DNA of 50,618 bases from Kocuria salsicia (GTDB lineage Bacteria > Actinomycetota > Actinomycetes > Actinomycetales > Micrococcaceae). The position numbers and the translations under genes are program-made. The notes below the pieces were generated by a model. It was not told where the DNA came from and did not search any database. It saw only the letters and a list, made by a program, of their open reading frames with translations. Positions 39,937 to 48,552 of the stretch are shown here, piece after piece (the first letter of the stretch is position 1; each line of letters opens with the position of its first letter). The DNA is taken from NCBI RefSeq assembly GCF_007681555.1, contig NZ_VELE01000012.1:1-50618 (forward strand), written 5' to 3'.

Positions 39937-40265
39937 CCACCCCCGCACCAGCCCACCCCACGGTCGCCACCATCAACCCCGCCGGTGACCTCACCCTCAC
40001 ACGCCTGGCACCCGCCCCAGCAGGACACCCCTGGCACCACGGCCTACACCTGGCCCGCCACGGGGCCGGCACCGAATTCTGGACCCAACCCACCCCCGGG
40101 GACACCAACCTCACCGCCACCGAGCTCGCAGACGCCCTCGGCGCCGGACGCCTCACCGGCCTACTCACCGGCCCCGTACTCATCTGCGGCACCGGCGGCA
40201 CCAAGACCTCCCCCGCACCCATCCCACCCCTGGCCCTGGCCCTGCACACCCCCATCACCACATAG
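39933..40265 (+). CDS. Small protein coupled to the CPBP protease
   Basis: 110 residues from ATG 39933, overlapping the CPBP stop by four bases. Rich in Thr, Pro, His and Ala, with a central WHHGLHLARHGAGTEFWTQ and a helix LTATELADALGAGRLTGLL. No membrane segment. No family recognised. Tight coupling suggests it is the substrate, cofactor or immunity partner of the protease; this is inference. It is followed by a single copy of the region 1 repeat (40272). Confidence 0.65.
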   Translation: MTTPAPAHPTVATINPAGDLTLTRLAPAPAGHPWHHGLHLARHGAGTEFWTQPTPGDTNLTATELADALGAGRLTGLLTGPVLICGTGGTKTSPAPIPPLALALHTPITT

Positions 40266-40342
40266 CCCCCCGGCGCTCGCGGGGAGGGGGTGGAGCCACC
40301 GGAGTTGTGGGAACTGGTGTTCTACTCGCCGTCTTATGCGTG

Positions 40343-40358
40343 TCGAATGCGTGTTCTA
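40343..40358 (+). promoter_or_regulatory. LexA/SOS box
   Basis: TCGAATGCGTGTTCTA fits the actinobacterial SOS consensus (CGAAC-N4-GTTCG) with two mismatches and lies 10 bp before the umuD start, placing umuDC under DNA-damage control. Confidence 0.7.
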
Positions 40359-40368
40359 CCCTGTGGGC

Positions 40369-40812
40369 ATGACCCACCCTCTGCCCGTGCAGGCTGCGCG
40401 CCCCACCCTGGTCCAGGCCGTGCTGCTGCGCGTACCCGCGGGATTCCCCTCCCCCGCCCAGGACTCCTTCGATGACGGGCGCATCGACCTCAACGACGTG
40501 CTGATCCGAGACGTGAGCTCCACGTTCATCCTCCGCGTCACGGGGGACTCCATGGAGGGGGTGGGGATCTACGACGGGGACGAGGTGCTGGTGGACCGCT
40601 CCCTGACCCCGCGCGACGGTGACGTGGTGATCGCGGTGGTGGACGGGGACTTCACCATCAAGACCCTGCAGATCCACCACCAGCAGGTGGTGCTGCACCC
40701 TGAGAACCCGGCCTACCCCGATGTGGTGGTCGGCGGGTTGTCCGAGCTGGTGGTCTGGGGTGTGGTCGTGCACTCCATCCGGCACCTGCGCCCCGTGGGG
40801 CGCTCGGCATGA
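40369..40812 (+). CDS. umuD: UmuD-like S24 peptidase
   Basis: 147 residues from ATG 40369. The autocleavage site is A24-G25 in [11 protein letters not shown], the nucleophile is S61 (TGDSMEG), and the general base is K98 (FTIKTLQ). Length and motifs match UmuD. RecA-stimulated self-cleavage would give the active UmuD' subunit. Its stop overlaps the umuC start by four bases. Confidence 0.92.
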   Translation: MTHPLPVQAARPTLVQAVLLRVPAGFPSPAQDSFDDGRIDLNDVLIRDVSSTFILRVTGDSMEGVGIYDGDEVLVDRSLTPRDGDVVIAVVDGDFTIKTLQIHHQQVVLHPENPAYPDVVVGGLSELVVWGVVVHSIRHLRPVGRSA

Positions 40813-42068
40813 TCGCACTGGTGGACGTGAACAACTGCTACGTCTCCTGCGAACGTCTCTTCGACCCGTCCCTGATCGGCAAACCCACCGTGGTGCTGAG
40901 CAACAACGACGGATGCGTGGTCGCCCGCTCCGCCGAAGCCAAGGCCCTGGGGATCCAGATGGGAGACCCCTGGTTCAAGATCGCCGCCGACGCCCGCCGG
41001 TGGGGCCTGCAGCGCAGATCCTCGAACTACCCGCTCTACGCCGACCTCTCCCAACGCACCATGAGCCTGCTGGCCCGCTACGCCCAGGCCCAGGAGATCT
41101 ACTCGATCGACGAGTGCTTCCTGACCCCTCCCCCCGGGCACACACGCGAGCTGCTGACCTGGGGCCGGCAGCTGCGGCGGGTGGTAGCGCGCAACGTAGG
41201 GCTGCCCGTCAGCGTGGGCATCGCCCCCACCAAGACCCTGGCCAAGCTGGCCACCGAAGCGGCCAAGAAGATCCCCGCCACCGGGGGCGTGGTGCACTGG
41301 GAGAACACCCCGCCAGGCTTCTGGGACCGGCTCATGGACACCCTGCCAGTCACCGAGGTGTGGGGGGTGGCCGCGCGCACCGCCCGCCGCCTGGCAGCCC
41401 AGGGGATCACCACCGTCGCCGAGCTGCGCGACGCTGACCCGGTACGGATCCGCGACCGGTTCTCCGTGGTGCTGATGCGCACCGTGCTCGAGCTCAACGC
41501 GGTGCCGGCGATCCCCGTGGAAGAAGAGACCGCCACCAAGCAGCAGATCCTGGTCTCCCGCTCCTTCCCCGAGCCAATCAAGGATCCCGCCCTGATCGCA
41601 GAGGCGGTGGCCGATTTCGCCCAGCGGGCCGCGCGCCGGCTGCGCAAAGGGGACCAGGAAGCCGCGCGCCTGACGGTCTTCGCCGCCACCTCACCCCACC
41701 GCCCAGGCCCTGACCACCACCCCAGTGCGCACCTGAGGCTGCCTGCTCCGACCCACGAGCCCGGGGTGCTGGCGGCGGCGGCCCGCAGGGCCTTGGAGCC
41801 GCACCTGGTGCACGGGATCCCGTACATGCGCGCCGGGGTGATGTGTCTGGAGCTCACCGACACTGGTGCTGCCGCGCCCCTGCCCGGCACCGTCCCCACC
41901 ACTGCGCCCATTGGGTCCCTGATCGACGCCGTCAACACCCGGTTCGGTACCGGCACGGTCGGCTTGGGCCGATCCGCGACCAGCGCCCCCAGGCCCTGGG
42001 ACAACCATCAGGCAGCCCTCTCCCCCGGCTACACCACCGACTGGAACGCACTCCGCACCGTCAGCTGA
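40809..42068 (+). CDS. umuC: UmuC-like error-prone DNA polymerase
   Basis: 419 residues from ATG 40809, close to the 422 of E. coli UmuC. Y-family motifs: [17 protein letters not shown] (first catalytic Asp), [21 protein letters not shown], and [10 protein letters not shown] (catalytic D-E pair), followed by a HhH-type segment ([23 protein letters not shown]) and a little-finger domain. It carries out translesion synthesis with cleaved UmuD. Confidence 0.93.
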   Translation: MIALVDVNNCYVSCERLFDPSLIGKPTVVLSNNDGCVVARSAEAKALGIQMGDPWFKIAADARRWGLQRRSSNYPLYADLSQRTMSLLARYAQAQEIYSIDECFLTPPPGHTRELLTWGRQLRRVVARNVGLPVSVGIAPTKTLAKLATEAAKKIPATGGVVHWENTPPGFWDRLMDTLPVTEVWGVAARTARRLAAQGITTVAELRDADPVRIRDRFSVVLMRTVLELNAVPAIPVEEETATKQQILVSRSFPEPIKDPALIAEAVADFAQRAARRLRKGDQEAARLTVFAATSPHRPGPDHHPSAHLRLPAPTHEPGVLAAAARRALEPHLVHGIPYMRAGVMCLELTDTGAAAPLPGTVPTTAPIGSLIDAVNTRFGTGTVGLGRSATSAPRPWDNHQAALSPGYTTDWNALRTVS

Positions 42069-42131
42069 TCTTCCGCGACACACCTTAACGACGCCCTATG
42101 AATTAGCGACGTCGTAAGGCATACTGAGCCC

Positions 42132-42332
42132 ATGACCACCGAAATCCGACGCCAAGGACGGAAGATCGGCAAGTTCGACCGAACCACGCTGTACTTCCCG
42201 CCTGAACTCAAAGCCGCCTCCCAGAAGGCAGCCCACGCGTCGGGCATCACCCTGTCCGCCTGGATCGCCGCGCTCGCCGCCCGTGAGCTCGATATGCCCC
42301 AGTACGACTTGACCCAGACCGCCCAAGAATGA
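42132..42332 (+). CDS. Small ribbon-helix-helix-like protein
   Basis: 66 residues from ATG 42132. A basic lead (RRQGRKIGKF) is followed by a beta strand (TTLYFPPEL) and two helices (KAASQKAAHASG, TLSAWIAALAARELDM), the usual RHH/Arc order. An inverted ACGACG...CGTCGT repeat at 42090-42117 precedes it and could be its operator. A hairpin terminator follows. It may regulate plasmid copy number, transfer or partition; no closer family identified. Confidence 0.65.
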   Translation: MTTEIRRQGRKIGKFDRTTLYFPPELKAASQKAAHASGITLSAWIAALAARELDMPQYDLTQTAQE

Positions 42333-42334
42333 CG

Positions 42335-42364
42335 GAAGGCGGCCCCCTGCCAGGGACCGCCTTC
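42335..42364 (+). terminator. Hairpin terminator
   Basis: GAAGGCGG (42335-42342) pairs with CCGCCTTC (42357-42364), beginning two bases after the preceding stop. Confidence 0.75.
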
Positions 42365-42466
42365 TAAGTCTTGAACACCGCTCCAGCGACCAAACTCTCG
42401 CGGTGTTCCGATAACAACCAAGGTTCCTCATGAGATGCCACCTAAAGCACCCAACGAGGTGTTGCT

Positions 42467-43681
42467 ATGTCTAGGCTACCAGCAGACTTAGTGACACCAC
42501 TAGCCCCATCAACCCCAGTGGAGGCACGGGAGTTGAAGGGGGCACAAACCCCCGCAACCCCCATCCGTCGTCGGCCTGTGTGCCGCGGTGCCCAGCGGTT
42601 TCCGGTCACCGAGTCCCACACCCCCCGTGCGCGCACGGGCAAGTCCTGGACCCCGGACCCGGCAGAGGGTGCGGAGGCGCGGGTTCCGTGCTGGTGGTCC
42701 CGTGACCAGTGGATCCAGGCCGTGGTCCAGGACCTGACCACAGAACTCGGTGCACAGGTGCTGCGCACGCACCGCACGTGTGCGGCCCGGGTGCAGGCTG
42801 TGGCCACCGAGGATGCCAAGACTGCCGACACCACCACCGGGCGCAACGTGCGCACCTCCCACGCCACCGTGGCCAAGGCGCTGCGCTGCAGCGTGGACAC
42901 CGTGCGCCGGGCACGGCGGGTGCTGCGTGATCTCGGGTGGGCGGTGGAGATCACCCGGGGCCGGTACATGACGCAGGCCGAACGGATCCTGGCCAGTCTC
43001 CACAAGGACACCTACCAGAACCGGTTCGCCTCCAACCGCTCCCTGACGATCCCCGCCCGAGCACGAGCTGTGCACCCCTACCCCGAAGGGGTTAAGAATT
43101 CCTCTCACAAGCCTTCTCGTGTTGTACCCAGCGCCCGCTCACGCGGGGCCGGTACGCGGAAATCCCAGCCGAAGACATCACGCGCTGCGCGCTCGTGTGT
43201 GCCGGTAGGGATCCAGAAGCTCACGGCGCGACTGGTGAACCGACTGCCCTGGCTGGACCGCGGGGATCAGCATCTGCTGGGGCTGGCCCGTTCCTTGGCC
43301 CGGTGCGGGGTCAGCGAGGAGTGGACTACCCAGGACCTGCTCAACGCCATGGAGGCCGATCACCGGTCCCATGGGCTGCTCACCCTGGCCCCGAACAGCC
43401 AGTCCAACCCCCGGGCGTTGTTCATCCACCAGCTCACTCGCGCGATCTCCGGTCTGGAACCCCCCGCCAAGGCCAGGGCGCGGGCTCGCGCCGCCCGTGC
43501 TGCTGCCCGTGCTGCAGAGGCCCGCCAGAAGGCCACGGCAGCGGCTGGCAAGAAGCCGATGCCTGCCTGGTTCCGTCACGCCGTGGAGCTCGCCCGGGAC
43601 ACCGCCAGCACCGACGGTGCCGCCATGGTCGCGTCACAGCCGTCCACGCACCGCCAGCAGCTGAGCCCGTCGATACAGTAA
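42467..43681 (+). CDS. HTH plasmid protein, possible replication initiator
   Basis: 404 residues from ATG 42467. Residues about 75-175 contain an acidic helix and a winged-helix segment (NVRTSHATVAKALRCSVDTVRRARRVLRDLGWAVEITRGRYMTQAE) of the kind seen in actinobacterial plasmid replication or transfer proteins. A Lys/Arg/Ser-rich disordered middle and a helical Ala/Arg-rich C-terminal domain follow. The first 35 codons coincide with an AACCCC repeat cluster, so DNA and protein functions overlap. Together with the two-winged-helix gene at 43972-44502 it may form a second or helper replication module. Family not confirmed. Confidence 0.55.
   Translation: MSRLPADLVTPLAPSTPVEARELKGAQTPATPIRRRPVCRGAQRFPVTESHTPRARTGKSWTPDPAEGAEARVPCWWSRDQWIQAVVQDLTTELGAQVLRTHRTCAARVQAVATEDAKTADTTTGRNVRTSHATVAKALRCSVDTVRRARRVLRDLGWAVEITRGRYMTQAERILASLHKDTYQNRFASNRSLTIPARARAVHPYPEGVKNSSHKPSRVVPSARSRGAGTRKSQPKTSRAARSCVPVGIQKLTARLVNRLPWLDRGDQHLLGLARSLARCGVSEEWTTQDLLNAMEADHRSHGLLTLAPNSQSNPRALFIHQLTRAISGLEPPAKARARARAARAAARAAEARQKATAAAGKKPMPAWFRHAVELARDTASTDGAAMVASQPSTHRQQLSPSIQ
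42500..42568. repeat. AACCCC repeat cluster within the start of a gene
   Basis: The blocks AGCCCCATCAACCCCAGTGG, AAACCCCCGCAACCCCCA and the intervening GGAGGC match cluster C (43864-43975) closely. The repeat lies in the coding start of the gene at 42467. Confidence 0.5.
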
Positions 43682-43863
43682 GGGGCGGGCGGTTTGGTCG
43701 CCGCCCATCTGCCGGCTCCTCGCCCGTTGCGCTCGAGGTTTTCTTGCGATTTCCCTCGACTCCGCAGCACCGCGAACCCGGCACTGTGTGGCCCTCACCT
43801 CGGTGGGGGCCACACTGCTGTGCCCCGCCCCTGACCCCGGGGTTGATGGTGCCCGTGGGGTCC

Positions 43864-43975
43864 TAAACCCCAGTGGTGTTTTTGGGGGTAAAAACCTCCT
43901 TGCATGCCGAAACCCCCACAACGGTCACAACCCCACTGGAGGCGACAACCCCCGCAACCCCTTACTGGTCACTAG
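43864..43975. repeat. AACCCC repeat cluster C
   Basis: Contains AAACCCCAGTGG, AAACCCCCACAAC, ACAACCCCACTGGAGGC, ACAACCCCCGCAACCCC and the inverse GTTTTTGGGGGT. It lies between the stop of the gene at 42467 and the stop of the winged-helix gene at 43972, an otherwise gene-free 290-bp interval. Confidence 0.55.
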
Positions 43976-44502
43976 GGGTAGTGGGGAAGTCGATAGGTGT
44001 AGGTGCGCCCCTCCCGTGGGCCGCGGAGCAGTGCCCCGGTGGTTACCAGCTGCTCGATCCCGGCCTGGACGCTGCCCCGGCTGACCCCGAGATCGCGCGC
44101 GAGCTGAGCATGGCTGACAGGCCGGGGGAGTTCGGTGTCCAGCACCTGCTCCAGTTCCCGGGCCACCCGCTGGGCCGTGGGGGTCAGCCCCACCGTCCGG
44201 GACGCCGGAGGCACCCTCGGGCCGCACCGGTAGGTGATCACCCGCCCGCGCTTGGGCCCGGCCACCAGCCAGCCGGAGCGGCACAACCGCTGCAGAGCAC
44301 GAGCCACCGACGCCCGTTCCACCCCCAGCTGTGCGGCCACCGACGCGGCGGGAACCGGTACCCACTCACCGGAATCCAGACGAGTAGCCAGCACCACCAG
44401 CACCTGCAGCTGGGCGGGTCTCACCGCCGGATCACCCGCAGCCTGGGCCAGCGCTTCCCGGGTGAGAAAGCGCTCAGGAGCTACCGAAATTGTGTGCGTC
44501 AT
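43972..44502 (-). CDS. Two-winged-helix DNA-binding protein
   Basis: 176 residues from ATG 44502. It has two winged-helix units: residues about 30-90 (VLVVLATRLDSGEWVPVPAASVAAQLGVERASVARALQRLCRSGWLV) and about 115-172 (VLDTELPRPVSHAQLARDLGVSRGSVQAGIEQLVTTGALL). The WH1-WH2 order recalls iteron-binding plasmid initiators, and it faces the origin region from the left. It may bind the iterons or the AACCCC clusters. MarR/GntR-type transcription control is the alternative. Confidence 0.6.
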   Translation of the reverse strand: MTHTISVAPERFLTREALAQAAGDPAVRPAQLQVLVVLATRLDSGEWVPVPAASVAAQLGVERASVARALQRLCRSGWLVAGPKRGRVITYRCGPRVPPASRTVGLTPTAQRVARELEQVLDTELPRPVSHAQLARDLGVSRGSVQAGIEQLVTTGALLRGPREGRTYTYRLPHYP

Positions 44503-45136
44503 AGACACAGATACTATCGGCTTAGACCGCCGGATCACCCGCAGCCGGGGCCGCCGGCACCCGCGATGCTGATGCCAGGACGGGGGCGCCCCTGGGGGGC
44601 GGGCAGGTGACCCGCAACGGGCGCCCGGTCTACGACAGCAGGCGGGGGACAGCCAAAGCCGATGAGGGCCAAGGGCTGCCGAGGGCCCGTTGAACGCCCC
44701 CCCTAAGACGGGGCAGGAGGGCGGGGGCCAGAGGATCATGCGCGGAGAATGGGGGTGCCCGCTGGCTCACCCCGTCCGGGGCAGGGGCACCGTTGCCCAC
44801 GCCCCCCTCGGGACCCTTGAGGTCGCACGAGAGGTGGGACTAGGAGGGGGGCAGGCCCCCTGGTGTGAACCCTCCCGGAAACACCCCCAGGATCTGGTCC
44901 TGGGCACACGGCAGGGGTGGGTGGAGGCGGGAATCTTTGCCCCCCCCCCGGGGGGGCGGGACTGAGGCAACGCATGATCCTGTGGCCCTGCCCCCCCGGC
45001 GCATCCCGTCCGCACTGGGCTGGGAAGGACACCACAGAATCACCACGGGGTCAGAAAGTGAGGTGAATGTGAAGCTGGGTATGAGCATTGTTGGCCATCC
45101 GTCTCGGACGGTTGGAGGCCGCGCGCAGTGCGGCCC

Positions 45137-45171
45137 ATGTATATGGGGGGGGTGGGGTCGATGTGTATGGG
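45137..45171 (-). repeat. Inverted pair of iteron-like repeats
   Basis: ATGTATATGGG (45137-45147) and ATGTGTATGGG (45161-45171), 24 bp apart, are reverse-complement forms of the direct iterons at 45290-45368. Confidence 0.7.
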
Positions 45172-45289
45172 CACCTGCCCCAACTCACCCCGAAGCGCAC
45201 CCCCATCGGAGCCAGCTGGAGGGGGCAGCGGAGGCACCGACTGCAGGGGATCCGCAGGGGTCACCGACCCCTGCAACACCCCCACCCCC

Positions 45290-45368
45290 CCCATATACAT
45301 GTCCGGGCGGCACCCATATACATCCGGGCCCCGCACCCATATACATCCTGGGTTCCACCCATACACAT
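45290..45368 (+). repeat. Four direct iterons, 22-23-bp period
   Basis: CCCATATACAT begins at 45290, 45313 and 45336, and CCCATACACAT at 45358. The start-to-start spacing of 23, 23 and 22 bp is typical of plasmid iterons on one helix face. Confidence 0.8.
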
Positions 45369-45549
45369 TTAGGGTTTTTGGAGGGGGTCGCTCGCGTCCC
45401 CTGCGCTCCTCGCTTCGCGAGTTCTCGGTGTCGCGAGCGTACCATCCCGAAAAAAATCCGGCCACCCCCCGGGGGTTGTGGGGGGCGGTAGGGGCGCGGG
45501 AACCCGGGGAACCGCTGGGGCTGCAGGGGGTGAGAACCCCGTGTCGGGC

Positions 45550-45596
45550 TGGTGTCGGTTCGTCACTACCGATAGAGTGGTGACGAAACGACACCA
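45550..45596 (+). promoter_or_regulatory. Rep operator: 17-bp inverted repeat
   Basis: TGGTGTCGGTTCGTCAC (45550-45566) and GTGACGAAACGACACCA (45580-45596) pair with one mismatch across a 13-nt centre. It ends 15 bp before the Rep start codon, the usual position for an autorepression site. Confidence 0.7.
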
Positions 45597-45611
45597 GAGA
45601 GAGGGGGCGTG

Positions 45612-47405
45612 ATGAGCACCCGACCGATCATCTACAGCACCAAGCGCATCGAGACCTTCTACGTGGACTTCACCACCGGGCGCGGGATCTCCGACGCGGG
45701 CCACACTTTCACCTGCCAGGCCTCGCGTGGGCGAAAAAACCCGACGCTGCGCGACAAGCTGGAGACGGTGGCGCATTTGGCGAACCAGACCGCGGAGAAG
45801 GCCACGATCGTGTTCACCGGCAAGGTGCCCAAGGCCGAGCCCGGCGACGACGGGCAGAGCCGCCATTGGCTGCTGGTGGACACCGGCCAGTGGGAACCGG
45901 AGGGTCATTGGCTGGGCACCCCGCCCACCGGGCGGTTCCGTCACGCGACCACCCGGAAGTACATCGAGGTGCGCACCGCCGCGGAGTGGTTCGGCTCCAC
46001 TCGCCTGTCCCCGCCCCAGGCGCGCGAGGCCTTCCAGGTGCTGGACGCGGTGCTCGGGGACCTGTTCGCCAAGCACCTGCCGGCGGGCACCCAGACCGCG
46101 CTGATGAAGACCCCCGGGGCCACGGGCATGAACCTGTGGGCAGCCTCGCTGCCCAAGTCGATCACCCTGGAACCGGTCTCCGATGACATCGCCGAGGAGC
46201 TGCACGCCACCAGCGGCCAGCACCACCTCGAGCACACCGTGGCCGGTCCCAGCGCGGACGAGCACCCGGATGTGGTGCCGATGATCGACCCTAACGTGAT
46301 CACCCACCTGGACAGGTTTGCCTACGTGGACGGACGGTTCATGTACGCCTCCCTGTGCAACCGCCTGGGCCTGGGGCCGGGGGTGCGGCTGAACCAGTCC
46401 AAGGCCACCGAGCTGCTGGAGGCCGACCCCTACTGCCGGGCCCGGTTCCGGGTGAAGTTCACCGTCCCGAACACCTGGCACCACATCGGAATCTTCGGCT
46501 GCCAGCACCGTGACACCGCCTCCGGTTGGTACTACCCCAACCGTCCCGGGGCCACCGGGGAGTCCTGGGCTGATGCCGCCGAGGTCTTCGTGGCTCGCAA
46601 GTTCGGGTGGGCGGTGGAACCGCTGGAGGCGGTGGTGTTCTCCAAGCAAATGCCCTCCCAGCGCAAACGCTTCCACGGTGATGACCACGTGGCCCGCCGG
46701 TCCATGACCGAGGCCAAGCCCCTGGACGCCTGGGCGAAAAAGCTCACCGACGCCCGCGCGATGCTGGCCACCGACCCGGGGCTGCCGCCGCTGATGAAGA
46801 CCGCCCTGGGCGCTGCCCTGCGCGCGATCCTGATCCAGACCATCGGTAAGTTCGCCTCCCGCGGGCGCGGGATGACCCAGTACACCAAAGACCCCAAGAC
46901 CATTCCCCCCGAGGCGGTGGCCTCCCTGAAACGCCTGGGCGAGGCCTACGTGTACCTGATCCCCCAGAGCATGAGCCGGCAGCAGCAGATGTACTACCGC
47001 CCCGAGTTCTCCGTGCAGGTCTGGGGCCGGGGCCGGGCAAAGGTGCTGCACAACACCACCAACGGGGTCGAGTGCGGGGCGCTGACCATGCCCGGCTCCT
47101 CGATCGTGGGCATCAACGGCGACGCGATCTACAGCTCCTACCTGCCCCAGTGGGCCCTGCCGCAGGAGCAGGGCGGGGTTGACGACGGCAAGGCCGGGCG
47201 GCTGCGCCTGCAGGGCTACCTGGATGCCCCGGTGCCCACCCCCACCACCCGCGCCGCCCGCGACACCCTGCGCGACAAGGCCCTGAAAGCCGGAGCGCAA
47301 CTGAACGCGGACGCGGTAATGGACCAGGCCGCCTTCGACTTCGAGTTCACCTACCAGGACGACCAGCCCACCTCCTACACCGAGACCACCGCCGAGGAGG
47401 CGTGA
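45612..47405 (+). CDS. Replication protein resembling protein-primed family B DNA polymerase
   Basis: 597 residues from ATG 45612 (GTG at 45609 is an alternative). Motifs appear in PolB order. YVDFTTG (17-23) sits at the exonuclease-I place but lacks the Glu. YVDGRFMYASL (238-248) is palm motif A, with D240 and Y245 five apart as in phi29 DNA polymerase. RAILIQTIGKFAS (404-416) is motif B, with the GKFAS of phi29. GINGDAIYSS (500-509) is motif C, where DTDS is now NGDA, keeping one Asp (D504). Downstream of motif A, DPYCRARFRVKF resembles the same segment of phi29. It lies beside iterons and a Rep-type operator. Polymerase activity may be altered or lost. The family call is by eye. Confidence 0.6.
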   Translation: MSTRPIIYSTKRIETFYVDFTTGRGISDAGHTFTCQASRGRKNPTLRDKLETVAHLANQTAEKATIVFTGKVPKAEPGDDGQSRHWLLVDTGQWEPEGHWLGTPPTGRFRHATTRKYIEVRTAAEWFGSTRLSPPQAREAFQVLDAVLGDLFAKHLPAGTQTALMKTPGATGMNLWAASLPKSITLEPVSDDIAEELHATSGQHHLEHTVAGPSADEHPDVVPMIDPNVITHLDRFAYVDGRFMYASLCNRLGLGPGVRLNQSKATELLEADPYCRARFRVKFTVPNTWHHIGIFGCQHRDTASGWYYPNRPGATGESWADAAEVFVARKFGWAVEPLEAVVFSKQMPSQRKRFHGDDHVARRSMTEAKPLDAWAKKLTDARAMLATDPGLPPLMKTALGAALRAILIQTIGKFASRGRGMTQYTKDPKTIPPEAVASLKRLGEAYVYLIPQSMSRQQQMYYRPEFSVQVWGRGRAKVLHNTTNGVECGALTMPGSSIVGINGDAIYSSYLPQWALPQEQGGVDDGKAGRLRLQGYLDAPVPTPTTRAARDTLRDKALKAGAQLNADAVMDQAAFDFEFTYQDDQPTSYTETTAEEA

Positions 47406-48196
47406 TGAACGATCCGAACCAGATGAGCATCGCGGAGCTGACGACCGCGGCGAAGAAGGCCTACGGGATGAGCTGGTCCCAGATGGGCCAGGCCTTCGGG
47501 CGCAGCGACCGGTGGATGCGCAAGCTGGCCAACGGTGAGTCCTCCGGCGAGACCTTCCGCGCCGGGCTCACAGAGCTCTACACCACCGGGCAGATCAGCA
47601 ACTACGTCCCCCGCCGACGCACCAGGCAGGGCACGCTGATGAAAGTCCGCGGCAAGACCGGCACCGAAGCCGTGACCCCGAAAGACACCCGCGGCAAGGT
47701 CGCCCCGAAGACCAAGCGCAACACCTACGGCCACCAGACCACGTTCCTGCCCGGCGGGGCCCGTGACTCCGTGACAACCATGCCCAAGTCCCCCCGGTCC
47801 AAGAACCGGGCCAAGGGCTGGAAATCCGTGCACCAGGAAGTCCGCACCGTGGCAAAGTCCCAGGCCCACCACGACAAGCGCATGAAAGTCCGCGCCGTCG
47901 TGGAGTCCAAGGACGGGACCAGCCGGTTCTACGTGAACTTGGGGTCCAAGTCCGGTTATCACGCCTCCGACGTGCTCTCCGACGTGCGCACCGACCATGG
48001 CGGGGACTTCGAGGCCTGGGCGAATGACCAGATGCAGAAAGCCGGGGCCAGCAAGGCCGGCTCCTCCGCCCCCGAAGCCATGGGCGACTACTCCATCGTG
48101 TCCATGCAGGTCACCAGCTTCGAGGCCTCCCGAACCAAACCCGAACGCATCGCCCAGGACGCCGCCGGCACCCGCCGCCGTGGCCGGTGGGGCTAG
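47405..48196 (+). CDS. Basic HTH protein coupled to the PolB-like gene
   Basis: 263 residues from ATG 47405, sharing one base with the upstream stop (TGATG), so tightly coupled. An N-terminal HTH (LTTAAKKAYGMSWSQMGQAFGRSDRWMRKLANG) is followed by a Lys/Arg-rich middle (residues about 70-160) and a small C-terminal domain (SRFYVNLGSKSGYHASDVLSDV). The size, basic charge and linkage to a phi29-like polymerase invite comparison with terminal proteins (266 residues in phi29), but no primer-hydroxyl motif is recognisable. It could equally be an origin-binding accessory protein. Confidence 0.6.
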   Translation: MNDPNQMSIAELTTAAKKAYGMSWSQMGQAFGRSDRWMRKLANGESSGETFRAGLTELYTTGQISNYVPRRRTRQGTLMKVRGKTGTEAVTPKDTRGKVAPKTKRNTYGHQTTFLPGGARDSVTTMPKSPRSKNRAKGWKSVHQEVRTVAKSQAHHDKRMKVRAVVESKDGTSRFYVNLGSKSGYHASDVLSDVRTDHGGDFEAWANDQMQKAGASKAGSSAPEAMGDYSIVSMQVTSFEASRTKPERIAQDAAGTRRRGRWG

Positions 48197-48216
48197 ACCC
48201 CAGGAGGACCCACACC

Positions 48217-48552
48217 ATGGAACCGCTCGAATCCACCGACCTGCGCGCCACCGTGCGCGCCGCCCTGGCATCGACCACCACCGACCAGGGCCTGGCCGCG
48301 GAACTGGTGGCCAACGGCGCGCTGCGCACCGTGCTCGAGACCGCCACGATCCCCAGCGCCGACGCCGCCCAGCTGCTGGGGATCCAACCCGAGTCCGTGC
48401 GCAAACTCGTCCGCAAGGCCACCACATTCCCGTCCCCGGTGGTCACCGGGCGGCGGTTCGCCACCGCAGAGATCCAGAGCTACCGGGACACCCACGCCCG
48501 AGCCGCGCGGTCCAGCTCATCCGAACCCACCCCACCCGCGAACAGACACTAA
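48217..48552 (+). CDS. Small excisionase-like HTH protein
   Basis: 111 residues from ATG 48217 with CCCCAGGAGGACC before it, the same ribosome-site block used by region 1 genes. The HTH segment TIPSADAAQLLGIQPESVRKLVRKATTFPSPVV is of the HTH_17/excisionase type. It is placed between the replication pair and parA and may regulate either. Function not otherwise evident. Confidence 0.65.
   Translation: MEPLESTDLRATVRAALASTTTDQGLAAELVANGALRTVLETATIPSADAAQLLGIQPESVRKLVRKATTFPSPVVTGRRFATAEIQSYRDTHARAARSSSSEPTPPANRH

Larger units (their letters stand above)
44503..45611. other. Gene-free origin region
   Basis: About 1.1 kb between the two-winged-helix gene and the PolB-like gene. It holds C/G-only runs (44938-44956), two opposed iterons (45137-45171), four direct iterons (45290-45368), a CTCGC-GCGAG hairpin with an A-rich stretch (45407-45457), and the inverted repeat before the Rep start (45550-45596). 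This is the best candidate for the replication origin. Confidence 0.65.

Noticed and set aside
42467-43681. Calling this gene a relaxase or transfer protein
   Set aside because: No His-triad or catalytic Tyr motif of a relaxase is visible, and no oriT-like or type IV secretion genes lie in the window.
45290-45368. The 22-23-bp repeats as a CRISPR array
   Set aside because: Only about 11 bp of each unit is conserved, the period is too short to hold repeat plus spacer, and no cas gene is present.
45369-47300. Long minus-strand frame opposite the PolB-like gene
   Set aside because: Low-complexity His/Gly/Val-rich composition, no ribosome site, and no protein-like motifs; the plus-strand gene has clear motifs and coupling to its neighbour.
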